Position numbers and translations under genes: made by a program
In this document: piece by piece, positions 62,829 to 64,000 of the stretch
Layout: the number at the start of each line of letters is the position of its first letter
How positions within the stretch are numbered: the stretch's first letter is position 1
NCBI GenBank assembly: GCA_046350295.1
Contig: JAXMAR010000023.1
Coordinates: forward strand, 1-64,000
DNA: 64,000 nt
Source: JAXMAR01 sp046350295
Lineage (GTDB): Bacteria; Planctomycetota; Planctomycetia; Gemmatales; Gemmataceae
Direction: 5' to 3'
Notes under the pieces: generated by a model
What the model was told of the DNA's origin: nothing
Seen by the model: the letters and a program-made list of their open reading frames with translations, nothing else
Databases searched by the model: none

Positions 62829-63308
62829 ATGAACGGAATCCTCAACACCCTGCACAGTTTGATCGTCGACCTGGGGACGCTCGTCGGGCAGCTTTTCTCG
62901 CTCGCCCTGGCGTGGTCGCTGCTGCTGATCTGGACGGCCTGGTGGCTCTGGGGAGTGAACTGGTCGAAGATGGGGGACGCGCTACGCCATGGGGCGTGGG
63001 CCCCGGTCGCGCTCCTGCTCCTGGTCGCGGCGCTGGTGTGGTCCCGACTGGCGCCGGAGCCGTGCCGCTGCCTGGGCATCGGCAACTTCTGGTGGCAGCT
63101 CGGCGCGGTGGGATTGCTGGCCGGCTACACGCTCTTCCTCGGGTGGCTGCAAGGGGTGTTCGGCTGGGCTCCGACGCCAATCAACCTCGACCCGCCGCCG
63201 ATCGGGACCGACATCCAGCATCCGGGACATGGGCATCATGAAGCGGAGCCACACCCGGCGCAGGAGCATCATGCCGCGGCCCATGGCTCGGCCTCCGGGC
63301 ATCATTGA
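62829..63308 (+). CDS. Small membrane protein with His-rich tail
   Basis: This 159-residue protein has three hydrophobic segments: about residues 20-45 (LVGQLFSLALAWSLLLIWTA), 58-75 and 90-108. An extramembrane tail holds many histidines (HPGHGHHEAEPHPAQEHHAA). The tail could bind metal ions. No homologous function is recognised. It is divergent from the endonuclease IV gene with about 140 bp between starts. Confidence 0.75.
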   Translation: MNGILNTLHSLIVDLGTLVGQLFSLALAWSLLLIWTAWWLWGVNWSKMGDALRHGAWAPVALLLLVAALVWSRLAPEPCRCLGIGNFWWQLGAVGLLAGYTLFLGWLQGVFGWAPTPINLDPPPIGTDIQHPGHGHHEAEPHPAQEHHAAAHGSASGHH

Positions 63309-63391
63309 GTTTGCGTAGGCCTTGTCGCCGCGAGGAGTCGGACCGAGGACGCTAGGTCCGGCTCGGCTCGCCGGACCTACTGACCCCATGG

Positions 63392-64000
63392 TCAGCGAAG
63401 ATGTGTGACGGCGGCTAGGTCGGCGTTGGTCACGCGTGTCGCGTTTTCAATCGCTTTTTCCCAGTTCGGGTCGTCAGGTTTGAAGCAGGCGGTGATGCCG
63501 CGCGAGCTGTTGACGACGGCGCCGAGGCCGTCGTCGCGAAAAGCGGCAGCGCAGTCGGCGGCGCTCCCCCCTTGCGCGCCGTAGCCGGGCACGAGGAAGA
63601 TGGTCTCGGGCATGACGGCGCGGAGTCGGGCCAACTCGCGCGGATGGGTCGCGCCGACGACGGCGCCGACGTCGCCGAAGCCGCAGGCGCCGCGATGTTC
63701 ACGGCTCCAAGCTGACACGGCCGCGCCGACGTGCTCATAGACGGGCTTGCCTTCGCACATCAAATCCTGGAATAGCCCCGCCCCCTTGTTGCTGGTGCGG
63801 ACAAGGACGAAGACGCCTGCCCCGGCGGCGCGAGCGCTGACGAGAAACGGCTCCACGGCGTCGCGGCCGAGATAGGGGTTGATGGTCAGCGCGTCGGCCT
63901 GCCAGACGGGGCGCCGGCCACCGTCGACGACCGTCCCCGCGAAGGCGGCGTCGGCGTAGGCCTGCGCGGTGGAGGCGATGTCGTTGCGCTTGGCGTCCAG
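63392..64000 (-). CDS. pyrF: Orotidine-5'-phosphate decarboxylase, 5' end beyond window
   Basis: About 203 codons are visible, running off the right edge, so the N-terminus is missing. The edge carries LDAKRNDIASTAQAYADAAF, containing the catalytic D-x-K-x-x-D of the UMP-forming decarboxylase. The C-terminal part (GFGDVGAVVGATHPRELARL, IFLVPGYGAQGGSAADCAAA, VVNSSRGITACF) is typical of the type-2 (PF00215, longer) group. This enzyme performs the last step of de novo UMP synthesis. Confidence 0.94.
   Translation of the reverse strand: MDAKRNDIASTAQAYADAAFAGTVVDGGRRPVWQADALTINPYLGRDAVEPFLVSARAAGAGVFVLVRTSNKGAGLFQDLMCEGKPVYEHVGAAVSAWSREHRGACGFGDVGAVVGATHPRELARLRAVMPETIFLVPGYGAQGGSAADCAAAFRDDGLGAVVNSSRGITACFKPDDPNWEKAIENATRVTNADLAAVTHLR

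Overview
The window reads as chromosome from a planctomycete, most likely a Gemmataceae or Isosphaeraceae relative. It is GC-rich (roughly two thirds GC by eye) and carries many families typical of that phylum: a TIGR03067 domain protein, a HYExAFE protein, a PSCyt/DUF1549/DUF1553 gene next to a DUF1501 gene, DUF4058, DUF2330, a secreted LRR protein, a large Ser/Thr kinase with a TPR tail, a LEPR-like N-terminus and BBP7-like outer-membrane protein. No phage, CRISPR array or rRNA is visible; there is one tRNA, Arg(UCG).

Layout. 1-2.4 kb: an ECF42-type sigma factor divergent from a YCII/DGPF protein, then a small secreted protein. 2.5-3.0 kb: a frameshifted CHC2 zinc-finger remnant inside an inverted repeat. 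3-10 kb: a minus-strand run with a TIM-barrel isomerase, HYExAFE, hisS, a site-2 protease, tRNA-Arg and two secreted DUF proteins. 10.2-12 kb: a compact, lower-GC four-gene operon (RHH regulator, two unknowns, PemK/MazF-like protein). 12-21.9 kb: MFS exporter, RNase HI, TsaB, a beta-rich surface protein, a prenyltransferase-repeat protein, DUF4058, a dynamin-like GTPase and a divergent TetR regulator. 22-27 kb: a 1.44-kb segment present twice in direct orientation, the second copy full of frameshifts, followed by a frameshifted PQQ-like lipoprotein. 27-36 kb: an LRR protein and a Ser/Thr kinase bracketed by 230-bp direct repeats, then a hybrid histidine kinase. 36.4-41 kb: a PSD1-type cytochrome gene and its Tat-exported DUF1501 partner, separated by a small translationally coupled gene pair. 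41.6-49.6 kb: FHA protein, metallopeptidase, HNH/DUF6228-like pair, ATP-grasp protein and envelope proteins. 49.7-54 kb: sucB and sucA. 54-64 kb: a sugar kinase, DinB, an amidohydrolase, a zinc-peptidase-like protein, a PD-(D/E)XK protein, an ABC ATPase, endonuclease IV and the start-truncated (by the window edge) pyrF.

Two themes stand out. First, there are clusters of frameshifts in reading frames that otherwise look well conserved (24.0-27.1, 37.8-39.65, 42.3-42.85 and 48.6 kb). These may be assembly or read errors, so genes marked pseudogene there may be intact in the organism. Second, small recombination scars are common: partial gene copies, short tandem duplications and several families of intergenic palindromes. 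The best candidates for an undescribed system are the four-gene operon at 10.26-11.95 kb, the coupled pair at 38.93-39.56 kb, and the DUF6228-like/HNH pair at 44.0-44.75 kb.
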